Translations under genes and position numbers: made by a program | Assembly (NCBI RefSeq): GCF_009866765.1 | Contig: NZ_CP019431.1 | Location: 2,542,001-2,606,000 of the forward strand | DNA from: Pseudomonas sp. S35 | Lineage (GTDB): Bacteria; Pseudomonadota; Gammaproteobacteria; Pseudomonadales; Pseudomonadaceae | DNA: 64,000 bases | Direction: 5' to 3' | The notes under the pieces: generated by a model | The model's database searches: none | Told to the model about the DNA's origin: nothing | What the model saw: only the letters and a program-made list of their open reading frames with translations | In this document: in pieces, positions 1 to 8,614 of the stretch | How the letters are laid out: each line of letters opens with the position of its first letter | How positions within the stretch are numbered: position 1 is the stretch's first letter

Positions 1-431
1 GCCGGGTACCAGCGGTTCAGGTAGACCAGGATGCCAGGGAAGAAACCCGCCTCGGCCACTCCGAGCAAAAAGCGCAGTACGTAGAAACCCGTGGCGCCGT
101 CGACCATGAACATGCAGGTCGACAACGCGCCCCACACCACCATCAGCGTGGCGATCCAGCGCCTCGGACCGACGCGGTCCAGGGCCATGTTGCTCGGTAC
201 GCCGAACAACGCGTAAGCCACAAAGAACAGCCCGGCGCCGAACCCGTAGACCGTGTCGCTGAAATTCAGGTCGGCGCTCATCTGCATCTTGGCGAAGCCG
301 ATGTTGATGCGGTCGAGGTGGGCGAAGAGGTAGCAGATCAACAACAGCGGCATCAGCCGCCAGGTGATGGTGGCGTGGGTGCGGTCGCGGGCGACGCTGC
401 CGAGGGGCTCGGCGGTTTGGGCTGTGCTCAT
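1..431 (-). CDS. hpaX: MFS transporter, HpaX-like 4-hydroxyphenylacetate permease (partial)
   Basis: N-terminal 143 codons of an inner-membrane major facilitator; the rest lies beyond the left edge. The start at 431 gives MSTAQTAEPL, followed by a first hydrophobic helix containing LICYLFAHLDRINIGFA, the helix-1 pattern of the anion:cation symporter subfamily (aromatic acid and hydroxyphenylacetate permeases). The loop 2-3 motif appears as ALDRVGPRRW. It sits just downstream of hpaF in the same direction, so it is probably the uptake gene of the hpa operon. The HpaX assignment rests on context; another aromatic-acid transporter of the same subfamily is possible. Confidence 0.75.
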   Translation of the reverse strand, partial: MSTAQTAEPLGSVARDRTHATITWRLMPLLLICYLFAHLDRINIGFAKMQMSADLNFSDTVYGFGAGLFFVAYALFGVPSNMALDRVGPRRWIATLMVVWGALSTCMFMVDGATGFYVLRFLLGVAEAGFFPGILVYLNRWYP

Positions 432-530
432 GGTTTTATACTTTTTGTCTGAGAAGGCCGATGGGTTGAACGGGCGGTGCACGCTGCTTTTTGGCGCGGC
501 ACGCTCGTACCGGTAGTGGGCAGGGTCTGT

Positions 531-923
531 TTAGCCGGGCTGCGCCTTGAGGAAGGCGTGCACGTTGTTTTGCTTGAAGTTGAGCTGTTCGTGCAGTTCG
601 ACCATTTCGAACGACAGGGCCAGCAGGCGTTGGGCCTGGAGCTGGGCGAAGTGTTCGGTGATCACGTCGAAGAGCTGTTCGGCGATTTGCTGGCGGGTCA
701 CCAGGTCGCGGCCGTGGCCGACCTTGAGCGTCATGTGCACGAAGGCGTAGTCATGCTTGCCGTCGGCCATGCGCCAGGTGTCCAGGCGCACGCCACGGCT
801 GCGGATGCCGCCCAGCGGGAATACGCCGCTGTCGCCCAGGGTGGCGTGGACTTTTGCAAACAGGCCGGGCAGGTCTGCCTGCTGCTCGATGTTGTCGGTG
901 TACTCAGCGATGAAGTGGGGCAT
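531..923 (-). CDS. hpaF: 5-carboxymethyl-2-hydroxymuconate delta-isomerase
   Basis: 130-residue protein of the tautomerase superfamily that isomerises 5-carboxymethyl-2-hydroxymuconate in the homoprotocatechuate meta-cleavage pathway; cytoplasmic. It begins Met-Pro-His, so after Met removal Pro-1 is the expected catalytic base. Length and the internal FVHMTLKVGHGR segment fit the CHMI family. It is the last enzyme gene before hpaX and lies 45 bp downstream of hpaD in the same orientation. A divergent relative of this protein is encoded at 27393-27761 in the uronate region. Confidence 0.92.
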   Translation of the reverse strand: MPHFIAEYTDNIEQQADLPGLFAKVHATLGDSGVFPLGGIRSRGVRLDTWRMADGKHDYAFVHMTLKVGHGRDLVTRQQIAEQLFDVITEHFAQLQAQRLLALSFEMVELHEQLNFKQNNVHAFLKAQPG

Positions 924-968
924 GAACGGCTCCTTCAGACCGCACGGAGGGACCGTGCGGCCATAGGG

Positions 969-1826
969 TCAAACAGGGAAAATGGCGTTGATCTGCCCGG
1001 TGCCGGAGCTGCCGAACGGCGCGGTGATGATCTCGGCAGGCTTGTCGTAGTCCGGCCCGCCGAGCAGCCCAAGGAGCATCGCGGTGTCATGCATCTTGCC
1101 TTCGCCGAAACAGTGCTCGGCATAGTCCGGGAGCATGGCGCAGAACTCTTTCCAACGGCCCTGGCGCCACAGTTCCACCACATGCAGGTCGACTTGTTTG
1201 TCGAACTCACGTGTCCAGTTATGGATGTTGGCTTCGGCATTGCGGTCGTCGGAGAACCGGTGTGACAGCGAACCCGAGGCCAGCACCACGACTTTGCGGT
1301 CGCTCTTTTCGATGGCGCGGCGCACGGCGGCACCAAACGCGAAGCTGTCTTGCAGGCGATGCCAGGCGCACCAGGCAGCAATCGACACCACGTTGAGTTT
1401 TTGATCGTCCGGCACGCCCATGTGCATGTAGCGCATCGGCACCAATGTGCCGTATTCCAGCTCAAGGCTCGGGATGTTGTGGGCCAGGGTGCGTATGTCG
1501 GCCGCGTTGGCTTCGGCGGCGATCAGTTCGCCGAGCTCAGGGCAGCCGGGGTATTCGTAGTCCATGTTCTTGATGAAGTGCGGCAGCTCGTTGCTGGTGT
1601 AGGTGCCCTTGAAATGCTCGCCACTGTTGACGTGATAGGCGCTGTTGACCAGCCAGTGCACGTCGAACACCACGGCGGTGTCGGCGCCCAGTTCGCGGGC
1701 GCGGCGCCCGATCTCCTTGTGGCCGGCAATCGCCGCTTCACGGCAACCGTGGTGTTTGCCGGGCAGCTCCGACAAATACATCGAGGGTACGTGGCAGATT
1801 TTCGCTGCCAGGACGACTTCGCCCAT
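969..1826 (-). CDS. hpaD: 3,4-dihydroxyphenylacetate 2,3-dioxygenase
   Basis: 285-residue class III (LigB-fold) extradiol dioxygenase that opens the homoprotocatechuate ring to 5-carboxymethyl-2-hydroxymuconate semialdehyde using Fe(II). His12 (AKICHVPSMYL) and His57 (VVFDVHWLV) are positioned as the two metal-binding histidines, and the acidic ligand is expected in the C-terminal KPAEIITAPFG stretch. The ATG at 1826 has AGGAG seven bases upstream. It follows hpaE after about 50 bp; that gap holds a run of AAC repeats just before the ribosome site, a likely Crc/Hfq target. Confidence 0.95.
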   Translation of the reverse strand: MGEVVLAAKICHVPSMYLSELPGKHHGCREAAIAGHKEIGRRARELGADTAVVFDVHWLVNSAYHVNSGEHFKGTYTSNELPHFIKNMDYEYPGCPELGELIAAEANAADIRTLAHNIPSLELEYGTLVPMRYMHMGVPDDQKLNVVSIAAWCAWHRLQDSFAFGAAVRRAIEKSDRKVVVLASGSLSHRFSDDRNAEANIHNWTREFDKQVDLHVVELWRQGRWKEFCAMLPDYAEHCFGEGKMHDTAMLLGLLGGPDYDKPAEIITAPFGSSGTGQINAIFPV

Positions 1827-1842
1827 GATGATGCTCCTGAAA

Positions 1843-1855
1843 TTGTTGTTGTTGT
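1843..1855 (-). promoter_or_regulatory. Crc/Hfq CA motif before hpaD
   Basis: Read on the minus strand this is AACAACAACAA, which satisfies the AANAANAA catabolite-repression motif more than once. It lies directly upstream of the AGGAG ribosome site of hpaD. Translation of hpaD is inferred to be repressed by Hfq/Crc when preferred carbon sources are present. Confidence 0.6.
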
Positions 1856-1876
1856 CTTAGGGCGTTCTGGTGGTAT

Positions 1877-3337
1877 TCAGACGCCCCAGCGCGGAATGTG
1901 ATGACTGCCCATCGAGATACACACGTTCTTGATCTCGGCGAACACCTCGAAGCTGTACTGGCCGCCTTCACGGCCGGTGCCAGAGCCTTTCACCCCACCG
2001 AACGGCTGACGCAGGTCGCGCACGTTCTGGCTGTTGATGAACACCATGCCGGCTTCGATGCCATAGGCCAGACGATGCGCCTTGCCGATGTCCTGGGTCC
2101 AGATGTACGACGCCAGGCCATACTCGGTTTCGTTGGCCAGCTTGAGGGCTTGGGCTTCGTCCTTGAAGGGAATCAGGCACACCACCGGGCCGAAGATTTC
2201 TTCCTGGGCAATGCGCATGGTGTTGTTTACGTCGGCGAACACCGTCGGCTGGATGAACTGGCCTTTGCTCAAGTGCGCCGGCAAGTTGGCCGGACGCTCC
2301 AGGCCGCCGGCGAGGAGGGTGGCGCCTTCTTCGAGGCCGATCTTGATATAGCCGGTGACCTTGTCGTAGTGGGCCTGGGTGATCATCGAACCGACCTGGG
2401 TCTTCGGGTCTTGCGGGTCGCCGACGATCAAGCGTTTGGCGCGGGCGGCAAACTCGGCGACGAATTGCGGGTACACGCTTTCCTGGATAAAGATCCGGCT
2501 GCCGGCGGTGCAGCGTTCGCCGTTGAGGGAAAAAATCGTAAACAGCGCGGCGTCGAGGGCGCGTTCCAGGTCGGCGTCTTCGAAGATCAGCACCGGCGAC
2601 TTGCCGCCCAGTTCCATGGAGTATTTTTTCAGGCCGGCGGTCTGCATGATCTTCTTGCCGGTGGCGGTGCCGCCGGTGAAGGAAATCGCGCGCACGTCCG
2701 GGTGGCGTACCAACGCATCACCGGCCGTGGCGCCGTAGCCCTGGATCACGTTCAACACGCCGTTGGGGATGCCGGCTTCAACGGCCAGGCGCCCGAGTTC
2801 GTTGGCGGTCAGTGGCGACAATTCAGACATCTTCAACACGGCGGTGTTGCCCAGCGCCAGGCACGGCGCGGTCTTCCAGGTGGCCGTCATGAACGGTACG
2901 TTCCACGGCGACACCAGCGCGCACACCCCCACCGGTTGGTACAGGGTGTAGTTGAGCATCTGGTCATCGACCGGGTAGCTGTGGCCGTCCATGCGTGTGC
3001 AGACTTCGGCGAAGAAGTCGAAGTTGTGCGACGCCCGTGGAATCAACACGTTTTTCGTCTGGTGGATCGGCAGGCCGGTGTCGAGGGTTTCCAGTTCGGC
3101 CAGGTGGGGCACGTTCTGTTCGATCAGTTCGCCAAGTTTGCGCATCAAGCGCGCACGTTCTTTCGCGGGTGTGCCCGCCCATTTCGGAAAGGCTTCCTTG
3201 GCCGCTGCCACGGCCTGGGCCACTTCTTCGGCGCCGCCGGCGGCCACTTCACCAATGGCGTCGCCGGTGGCCGGGTTGTAGTTGACGAACACGTCTTTGC
3301 TTTCGACCTCACGGCCGTTGATCCAATGTTTGATCAT
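1877..3337 (-). CDS. hpaE: 5-carboxymethyl-2-hydroxymuconate semialdehyde dehydrogenase
   Basis: NAD-dependent aldehyde dehydrogenase of 486 residues oxidising the ring-cleavage semialdehyde to 5-carboxymethyl-2-hydroxymuconate. Catalytic residues are visible: Glu242 in YSMELGGKSP and Cys276 in NGERCTAGSR; the cofactor-binding SFTGGTATG is also present. The chosen ATG at 3337 lies 10 bases after AGAGG. An in-frame TTG at 3346 overlaps the hpaG2 stop and is too close to that ribosome site. The ATG start leaves five bases between the hpaG2 stop and hpaE, consistent with tight operon coupling. Confidence 0.93.
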   Translation of the reverse strand: MIKHWINGREVESKDVFVNYNPATGDAIGEVAAGGAEEVAQAVAAAKEAFPKWAGTPAKERARLMRKLGELIEQNVPHLAELETLDTGLPIHQTKNVLIPRASHNFDFFAEVCTRMDGHSYPVDDQMLNYTLYQPVGVCALVSPWNVPFMTATWKTAPCLALGNTAVLKMSELSPLTANELGRLAVEAGIPNGVLNVIQGYGATAGDALVRHPDVRAISFTGGTATGKKIMQTAGLKKYSMELGGKSPVLIFEDADLERALDAALFTIFSLNGERCTAGSRIFIQESVYPQFVAEFAARAKRLIVGDPQDPKTQVGSMITQAHYDKVTGYIKIGLEEGATLLAGGLERPANLPAHLSKGQFIQPTVFADVNNTMRIAQEEIFGPVVCLIPFKDEAQALKLANETEYGLASYIWTQDIGKAHRLAYGIEAGMVFINSQNVRDLRQPFGGVKGSGTGREGGQYSFEVFAEIKNVCISMGSHHIPRWGV

Positions 3338-3342
3338 GCTGC

Positions 3343-4113
3343 TCAAGCCTCTTTACGGGCGCTGAAGAACGCCGCTTCGCTGACAATTCGGTTGACCAGG
3401 CGGCCGACGCCTTCGACTTCCACGATTACTTCATCGCCCGGCACCACATCGGCCAGGCCCTCGGGCGTGCCGGTGGCGATCATGTCGCCGGGCTGCAAGG
3501 TCATGAAGCTGGACAGGTATTCGATCAGGTAGGGAATGTCGAAGATCATGTCGCGGGTGCTGCCTTCCTGGCGCAGTTCACCGTTGATCCAGGTGCGCAG
3601 GGTCAGGTTGCTCGGGTCCGGCACATCGGCCACATCGACGATCCAGGGACCGACAGGTGTGGTGGCGTCGCGGTTTTTCACGCGCAGGTTGGGGCGGTAG
3701 TAGTTTTCCAGGTAGTCGCGGATCGCGTAGTCGTTGCACACCGTGTAGCCGGCCACGTAGTCCAGGGCGTCTGCGCGCTTGACGTTGCGTGCCGGCTTGC
3801 CGATGACGGCCACCAGTTCGCACTCGTAGTGCATGTAGGCGACGTTGTCCGGCCGCCAGGTCACTTGGTTATGGCCGGTGTAGGTGCCTGGTGACTTGAT
3901 GAAGGCCAATGGCTCGGTGGGTGGCGTGAAGGCCAGCTCGGCGGCGTGATCGGCGTAGTTCAGGCCCAGGGCAAACATGCTGCCGGTGGCCGGTGGCAGC
4001 CACTGCACCTGGTCTTCTGCCAGCAGGCGGCCGTCAGCCAGGCGTACGGCGTTTTCAGCTTCGACCTGTACCGAATGGACTTCACCTTCAAAGCGAATAC
4101 GGGCGTGTTTCAT
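3343..4113 (-). CDS. hpaG2: Homoprotocatechuate isomerase/decarboxylase, C-terminal-half homologue
   Basis: 256-residue fumarylacetoacetate-hydrolase-fold protein corresponding to the C-terminal half of the fused enterobacterial HpaG, which decarboxylates and isomerises the 5-oxo-pent-3-ene-1,2,5-tricarboxylate intermediate. The FAH signature is visible as DMIATGTPEGLADVVPGD near residue 215, with a metal-site region around HYECELVAVIGKP. Its start overlaps the hpaG1 stop by four bases (ATGA), so the two halves are translationally coupled and probably pair as a heteromer. The split arrangement is usual in Pseudomonas. Confidence 0.9.
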   Translation of the reverse strand: MKHARIRFEGEVHSVQVEAENAVRLADGRLLAEDQVQWLPPATGSMFALGLNYADHAAELAFTPPTEPLAFIKSPGTYTGHNQVTWRPDNVAYMHYECELVAVIGKPARNVKRADALDYVAGYTVCNDYAIRDYLENYYRPNLRVKNRDATTPVGPWIVDVADVPDPSNLTLRTWINGELRQEGSTRDMIFDIPYLIEYLSSFMTLQPGDMIATGTPEGLADVVPGDEVIVEVEGVGRLVNRIVSEAAFFSARKEA

Positions 4114-4778
4114 GAGAGCTCCTGCGCCTTGATGTGATTGACCAGGCGGCCCAGGCCGCTGATTTCAACGTCTACGGTGTCGCCCGGCTGCACATCGACG
4201 CGACCTTCCGGGGTGCCGGTGATCAGCACATCGCCCGCGTGCAGGGTCATGAATTCGCTGATCTCGGCGATCAGCAGTGCAATGTTGCGCACGAAGTTGG
4301 CCGTGGTGTTTTGCTGGCGAATCTCGCCGTTGACGTACAGGGTGATCGCGAGATTGTGCGGGTTCGAGACCTGCGCCGTGGGTATCAGCTCGGGCCCGAT
4401 GGCGCAGAAACCATCGCGGCATTTGGCTTTGACGGCGGGGCGGTAGTAGCTGTCTTCCGGCAGGCTGAACTCATTGACGATGGTGTAGCCGGCCACGTAG
4501 TCGAGTGCGTTGGCCGCGCTGACACGACTGGCGCTCTTGCCCATCACTACCCCCAGGGCCGGGCCGGGTTGCAGGCGTTCGCCCTGGCCTGGGTGCACCA
4601 CCGCGGCGCCATGCTGGTTGCGGGTGTTGGGCGTCTTGATAAACAGCACCGGCTTGAGCGGCGGCTTCTGATACGGCGGCTGTTCGAACTCGGCGAGGCG
4701 CTGTGTCAGCAACCCCTGGTAGTTCAGTGCCACACCAAAAAGGGTGCCGGTGGCGACGTCATGCAACGCACGGCTCAT
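4110..4778 (-). CDS. hpaG1: Homoprotocatechuate isomerase/decarboxylase, N-terminal-half homologue
   Basis: 222-residue FAH-fold protein matching the N-terminal half of fused HpaG, with DVLITGTPEGRVDVQPGD near the C-terminus and VVMGKSASRVSAANALDYVAG in the middle. The start is set at 4778 (MSRALHDVATG) because AGGAG lies seven bases upstream; a longer frame from 4799 begins inside the ribosome-site region. It is the first gene of the leftward hpa operon, divergent from hpaA. The 179-bp region between them holds GTTAAC-type palindromes that may be HpaR sites. Confidence 0.9.
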   Translation of the reverse strand: MSRALHDVATGTLFGVALNYQGLLTQRLAEFEQPPYQKPPLKPVLFIKTPNTRNQHGAAVVHPGQGERLQPGPALGVVMGKSASRVSAANALDYVAGYTIVNEFSLPEDSYYRPAVKAKCRDGFCAIGPELIPTAQVSNPHNLAITLYVNGEIRQQNTTANFVRNIALLIAEISEFMTLHAGDVLITGTPEGRVDVQPGDTVDVEISGLGRLVNHIKAQELS

Positions 4779-4814
4779 GCTTTCTCCTGGCAGAGCCACG
4801 GGGCCCTGTATTTC

Positions 4815-4849
4815 GTTAATGTGTTAACAGTTATAATTAAGATGTTAAC
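4815..4849. promoter_or_regulatory. GTTAA/TTAAC palindromes in the hpaG1-hpaA divergent promoter
   Basis: 4815-4828 is a perfect inverted repeat GTTAA-TGTG-TTAAC, and a second GTTAAC hexamer sits at 4844-4849. They lie 37-71 bases upstream of hpaG1, in the AT-rich core of the divergent promoter region. The MarR-type repressor HpaR is encoded nearby and is the natural candidate to bind here; that assignment is inference. Confidence 0.5.
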
Positions 4850-4936
4850 TATCGTCAAGCGTGGCACACTCTCGATGCGGTGGTTGTGCTGCCCGATTCG
4901 GTGCAGGATGAACGTGGCTGTACCCCCGGCAACCAG

Positions 4937-4944
4937 AATAAAAA
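4937..4944 (+). promoter_or_regulatory. Crc/Hfq CA motif before hpaA
   Basis: AATAAAAA fits AANAANAA and sits 13 bases before the hpaA ATG, overlapping the expected ribosome-binding region. It suggests catabolite repression of the activator itself. Confidence 0.45.
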
Positions 4945-4957
4945 CGAGTAGCGTGCG

Positions 4958-5863
4958 ATGAGCGACCGACAACCCATCCCGAACATCAACATTGGCCAGG
5001 TGTATGACCAGCGCTACAGCGACGCGCAGGTCCATTACGACCGGTTGGCCAACCTGGCGGGTTTTTTCGGGCGCAATATGCCGGTGCACCGGCATGACCG
5101 GTTCTTCCAGGTTCACTACGTCAAAAGCGGCACGGTGCGGGTGTATCTGGACGACCTGCAGTACGTCGAGGGGGGGCCGATGTTCTTTCTCACGCCGCCC
5201 ACCGTGCCGCATTCCTTTGTGACCGAGGCCGACAGCGACGGGCATGTGTTGACGGTGCGCCAGCAACTGGTCTGGCAACTGATCGATGCCGACCCCAGCC
5301 TGGCGCCGGCCGGTGCGCAACTGCCGGCCGCGTGTGTCGCGCTGGCGCAGTTGGGGCCGCATGACGCGAGTGAAATCCGCCGTCTGGATTTTCTGTTCGA
5401 GGCCCTCAGCGAAGAGGTCGACGCCCAGCGCCCAGGGCACACTGCGGCGCTGGAGAGCCTGACGCGCTTGATCATGATCAGCCTGTTGCGGTTGTGCTCG
5501 CACTCGCTGAAGGCCACGCCTGCGCGGCACGAAGACTTGAGGATCTTCCACCGTTTCAACGAGCTGATTGAAGCGCACTACCAGCAGCACTGGCCGTTGT
5601 CCCGCTATGCGCAAGGCATCGGGGTGACCGAGGCGCGGCTCAACGATGTGTGCCGGCGCATCGCCGACCTGCCGTCCAAACGCCTGATCCTGGAGCGCTT
5701 GATGCAAGAGGCCAAGCGCCTGCTGATGTTCACCGGCAGCTCCGCCAACGAGATCTGCTACCAGCTCGGGTTCAAGGACCCGGCTTATTTCAGCCGGTTT
5801 TTCCAGCGCTACGCACAGCTCACTCCGGGGGAGTACCGCCAGCGACAACTGGGCTTGCGTTAA
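4958..5863 (+). CDS. hpaA: AraC-family activator of 4-hydroxyphenylacetate catabolism
   Basis: 301-residue AraC/XylS regulator. The N-terminal cupin sensor domain contains the histidine-rich MPVHRHDRFFQVHYVKSG stretch. The C-terminal double helix-turn-helix (about residues 200-295) includes the FKDPAYFSRFFQRY second recognition helix and a PGEYR tail. It is divergent from the hpa catabolic operon. In enterobacteria HpaA responds to 4-hydroxyphenylacetate and activates the monooxygenase genes hpaBC, which are not in this window. No clear stem terminator separates it from hpaR 171 bp downstream. Confidence 0.88.
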   Translation: MSDRQPIPNINIGQVYDQRYSDAQVHYDRLANLAGFFGRNMPVHRHDRFFQVHYVKSGTVRVYLDDLQYVEGGPMFFLTPPTVPHSFVTEADSDGHVLTVRQQLVWQLIDADPSLAPAGAQLPAACVALAQLGPHDASEIRRLDFLFEALSEEVDAQRPGHTAALESLTRLIMISLLRLCSHSLKATPARHEDLRIFHRFNELIEAHYQQHWPLSRYAQGIGVTEARLNDVCRRIADLPSKRLILERLMQEAKRLLMFTGSSANEICYQLGFKDPAYFSRFFQRYAQLTPGEYRQRQLGLR

Positions 5864-6034
5864 GCCAGGCATGGGCCGTGCGCCTTGGTCTTGTTGATCT
5901 TGTACGGATCAGCATGACCAGCGCAGCGCTGCGACAGAATGGCTTTTACGCAGAACCGATTGCACTTTTCACAGGCTTGCACCTGCAGGCACGCGACACT
6001 AAGCTGCCGACTCGCCCCTCCAACTGGTGCCGCT

Positions 6035-6457
6035 ATGGCCAACCCTCGACCTTCGCTGACCCTGACCTTGCTGCAAGCCCGTGAAGCCGCGATGGCTTTT
6101 TTCCGGCCCGCCCTGAACCAGCATGAGCTGACCGAACAGCAGTGGCGGGTGATTCGCATCCTGCGCCAGCAGGGTGAGCTCGAAAGCCATCAACTCGCCC
6201 AGCAGGCATGCATCCTCAAGCCGAGCATGACCGGGGTGTTGAGCCGCCTGGAACGCGATGGCCTGGTGCGTCGACACAAGTCCAGCCAGGATCAGCGGCG
6301 GGTCTTCGTCGCCCTTACCGAGCGTGGTCAACAGTGCTTTGTCTCCATGAGTGACGGCATGGAAAGCAACTACCAGAAAATCGAGGCGCAGTTTGGCGCC
6401 GAAAAAATGGAGCAACTGCTGGGCTTGCTCAACGAGCTGAAAAATATAAAACCTTGA
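6035..6457 (+). CDS. hpaR: MarR-family repressor of the homoprotocatechuate operon
   Basis: 140-residue winged-helix repressor. The start at 6035 (MANPRPSLTLTLLQAREAAM) matches the family N-terminus; the longer open frame from 5939 adds 32 uncharacteristic residues. The recognition region reads LKPSMTGVLSRLERDGLVRR with the beta-wing KSSQDQRRVFVALTE. These stretches agree closely with remembered enterobacterial HpaR. It is expected to repress the hpaG1-led operon until homoprotocatechuate is present; GTTAAC palindromes in the hpaG1-hpaA gap are candidate sites. Confidence 0.9.
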   Translation: MANPRPSLTLTLLQAREAAMAFFRPALNQHELTEQQWRVIRILRQQGELESHQLAQQACILKPSMTGVLSRLERDGLVRRHKSSQDQRRVFVALTERGQQCFVSMSDGMESNYQKIEAQFGAEKMEQLLGLLNELKNIKP

Positions 6458-6610
6458 AGGCTGTAATTTAATTAACAAGTAAACGTATTTGCCTCGGTTG
6501 GCGCCTCCCGCTATCCGTTTTCGGCACATATGCGCTGCACCACCTGAGTTCGGAATGGAACTTGCCTTGTATCTGACCGGTAAGCCTTGCAACTGAAAAA
6601 GGTTGGGTCA

Positions 6611-7603
6611 ATGAACAACAATAATGGGCTGATGCCCGAGGCTCCGGTGGTTGTCCACTCGGCGCCACCCCTCCAGCGTTTTCTGACCAGCGACATCGAT
6701 GAGCACGCCCGCAATATGCATGGCTGGCAGGTTCGCTACGATCAATTGTCTGCGGGGGCCTTTGAAGGGGAATTGGTGGCGTTCAGTTCGGACTGGATGC
6801 AACTGGCCCGCGACCGCTCTAACCAGGCCATGATAAAAAGTGGTATGGCCTGGAAAGGTGCAATCACCTTCAGCATTCCGTTGAGTGCCGATGGCCCGGT
6901 GTATTGCTCAGGGCATCCGATCCACGAGCCGAGCCTGTTGGTTGCCCACGGTGAAAATCTGCCCGAGTTGCACACGCCCCAGCATCTGGATCTGCTGAGC
7001 GTGGCCATTGAAGAGCACGCGCTGGAGCATGTGCTGGAGCGTCAGGGCAGTGAATTTCGAATTACCGATCTTCCCAAGTGTTACCGCTTGGGTAACTCGT
7101 CTGTGCAGCCTGAACTCGCGGCGTTGTTCGCAGAGCTGTCAGCCTGCGACCAGGCGCGGGATGCGCTGCTTGGGCACGACTCGATCCGGCGTGGCATACG
7201 GGATGCGGTGATGGTGCACGTGCTGGAGTTGATTGCACCGGACCAGGCACCCCCGCTCAACCCCACTGCCCGCAAACGAATGGTCGACCGCGCGCGGGAA
7301 TACGCGCTGAGTCATCTCGACGAGCCGTTGTCGATCCTTGATCTGTGCAACCACATCGGCGCCAGCCGGCGCAAACTCCAATACTGTTTCCAGGAAACCC
7401 TGGGGATCAACCCTGTGGCTTATTTACGTGCATTGCGCCTCAATGCAGTGCGCCGTGAACTGCGAATGAGCCACCCATCCCAGGGTGTACAGGATGTGGC
7501 CGCACGCTGGGGCTTCTGGCATTTGAGCCGGTTCTCCGGAGACTACCGGACCCTGTTTGGCGAAACCCCCTCGCAGACGCTGCGCCGCACGCAACTCTGC
7601 TGA
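6611..7603 (+). CDS. AraC-family transcriptional regulator
   Basis: 330-residue cytoplasmic regulator. The first ~220 residues form an effector domain I do not recognise. The C-terminal ~100 residues are an AraC helix-turn-helix pair (SILDLCNHIGASRRKLQYCF and VAARWGFWHLSRFSGDYRTLFGE, ending GETPSQTLRR). The domain layout resembles the EutR-like AraC group. The ATG at 6611 is preferred because AAAAGG lies about nine bases upstream; an alternative ATG at 6587 has no ribosome site. It points into the outer-membrane protein/MFS/amidase genes 68 bp downstream and probably activates them. Confidence 0.82.
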   Translation: MNNNNGLMPEAPVVVHSAPPLQRFLTSDIDEHARNMHGWQVRYDQLSAGAFEGELVAFSSDWMQLARDRSNQAMIKSGMAWKGAITFSIPLSADGPVYCSGHPIHEPSLLVAHGENLPELHTPQHLDLLSVAIEEHALEHVLERQGSEFRITDLPKCYRLGNSSVQPELAALFAELSACDQARDALLGHDSIRRGIRDAVMVHVLELIAPDQAPPLNPTARKRMVDRAREYALSHLDEPLSILDLCNHIGASRRKLQYCFQETLGINPVAYLRALRLNAVRRELRMSHPSQGVQDVAARWGFWHLSRFSGDYRTLFGETPSQTLRRTQLC

Positions 7604-7671
7604 AAACGGATAACCCGCCCACGGTGCTCCTGCCTAGGATGACCCACACCACTTGATGGGAGGGGCATTCG

Positions 7672-8604
7672 ATGATTCATAACAATAAAGCCGGCGCCGC
7701 ACGCACGACGCTGTTCACCCTGGGGCTGCTCGGTTGCTGCGCCAGCGTCCAGGCCACCGAAAACGGCGCGCCGACCACTGCCGTCGGTGTGTATGACTTC
7801 GGCGCAGGGATGATGCCACCGGCAACGCCATTCGGCACGGTGGGGCTGCGCACGGCCTTCTACTCGGCCAACGTGCAGAAGGATCGCAACGGCCGCTCGA
7901 TCGACAACCATTTCTCGCTGGATGTCTTGTCGATTGGCGTCGCCTACATGCGCATGACCGATCACACCGTACTGGGCGCCAACTATGGGTTTGGCGTGGT
8001 GGTGCCGTTTTTCAAGATGGACGCTTCCGTCAAGGTGCCGACGCCGGTCGGGCCGCTGAGCCTGGAGGCCGATCCGTTCAGGATGGCCGACATGCAATTT
8101 CTGCCGGTGATCCTGCAATGGAACCTCTCGCCGAACCTGTTCATCAACACGCAATTGCAGATCCAGGCGCCGACCGGTGACTACGACAAGAATCGTCTGA
8201 TTTCCCCTGGCCTCAATCACTGGACGTTCTCGCCGATCGTCAACGCCACCTACCTCTCCGACAGTGGCTTCGAGGTTTCCTCAAGCTTTGAAGTCGACGT
8301 CAACACCCGTAACCCCGCCACCGATTACAAAAACGGTGTGGAGTACCGGCATGAGTTTGCCGTGGGCCAGCACGTGGGGCCGTGGACGCTGGGCCTGGGC
8401 GGTTACTACTACCGACAGTTCAGCGATGACGATGCGCCAGGGTTGCAGTCGGGCAATCGGGCGCGGGTGCTGGCGGTGGGGCCTGCGGTGAGTTACTTCA
8501 AGCCCGGCTTGCCTCCGGTCTGGCTGCACGCCTACAAGGAAACCGATGCCCGCAACCGTGCTGAGGGTTACACCGTGGCGCTGCGTATTTCTCAAAGCTT
8601 TTAA
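7672..8604 (+). CDS. Outer-membrane MetA-pathway phenol degradation-like protein
   Basis: 310 residues with a Sec signal peptide ending near SVQATENG, followed by a beta-rich sequence with alternating polar and aromatic residues and a C-terminal Phe (RISQSF), as in outer-membrane barrels. It resembles the Phenol_MetA_deg family of putative hydrophobic-substrate channels found beside aromatic or amide catabolic genes. A strong ribosome site (GGGAGGGG) precedes the ATG. The MFS gene begins 10 bp after its stop, so they are one transcript. Substrate unknown. Confidence 0.8.
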   Translation: MIHNNKAGAARTTLFTLGLLGCCASVQATENGAPTTAVGVYDFGAGMMPPATPFGTVGLRTAFYSANVQKDRNGRSIDNHFSLDVLSIGVAYMRMTDHTVLGANYGFGVVVPFFKMDASVKVPTPVGPLSLEADPFRMADMQFLPVILQWNLSPNLFINTQLQIQAPTGDYDKNRLISPGLNHWTFSPIVNATYLSDSGFEVSSSFEVDVNTRNPATDYKNGVEYRHEFAVGQHVGPWTLGLGGYYYRQFSDDDAPGLQSGNRARVLAVGPAVSYFKPGLPPVWLHAYKETDARNRAEGYTVALRISQSF

Positions 8605-8614
8605 GGGGCTGGCC

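Noticed and set aside
1898..3532. 544-codon plus-strand frame over hpaE
   Set aside because: Antisense shadow of hpaE and hpaG2; no ribosome site and no recognisable domain.
5939..6034. Longer HpaR start adding 32 residues
   Set aside because: The added residues are not HpaR-like; the ATG at 6035 reproduces the conserved family N-terminus.
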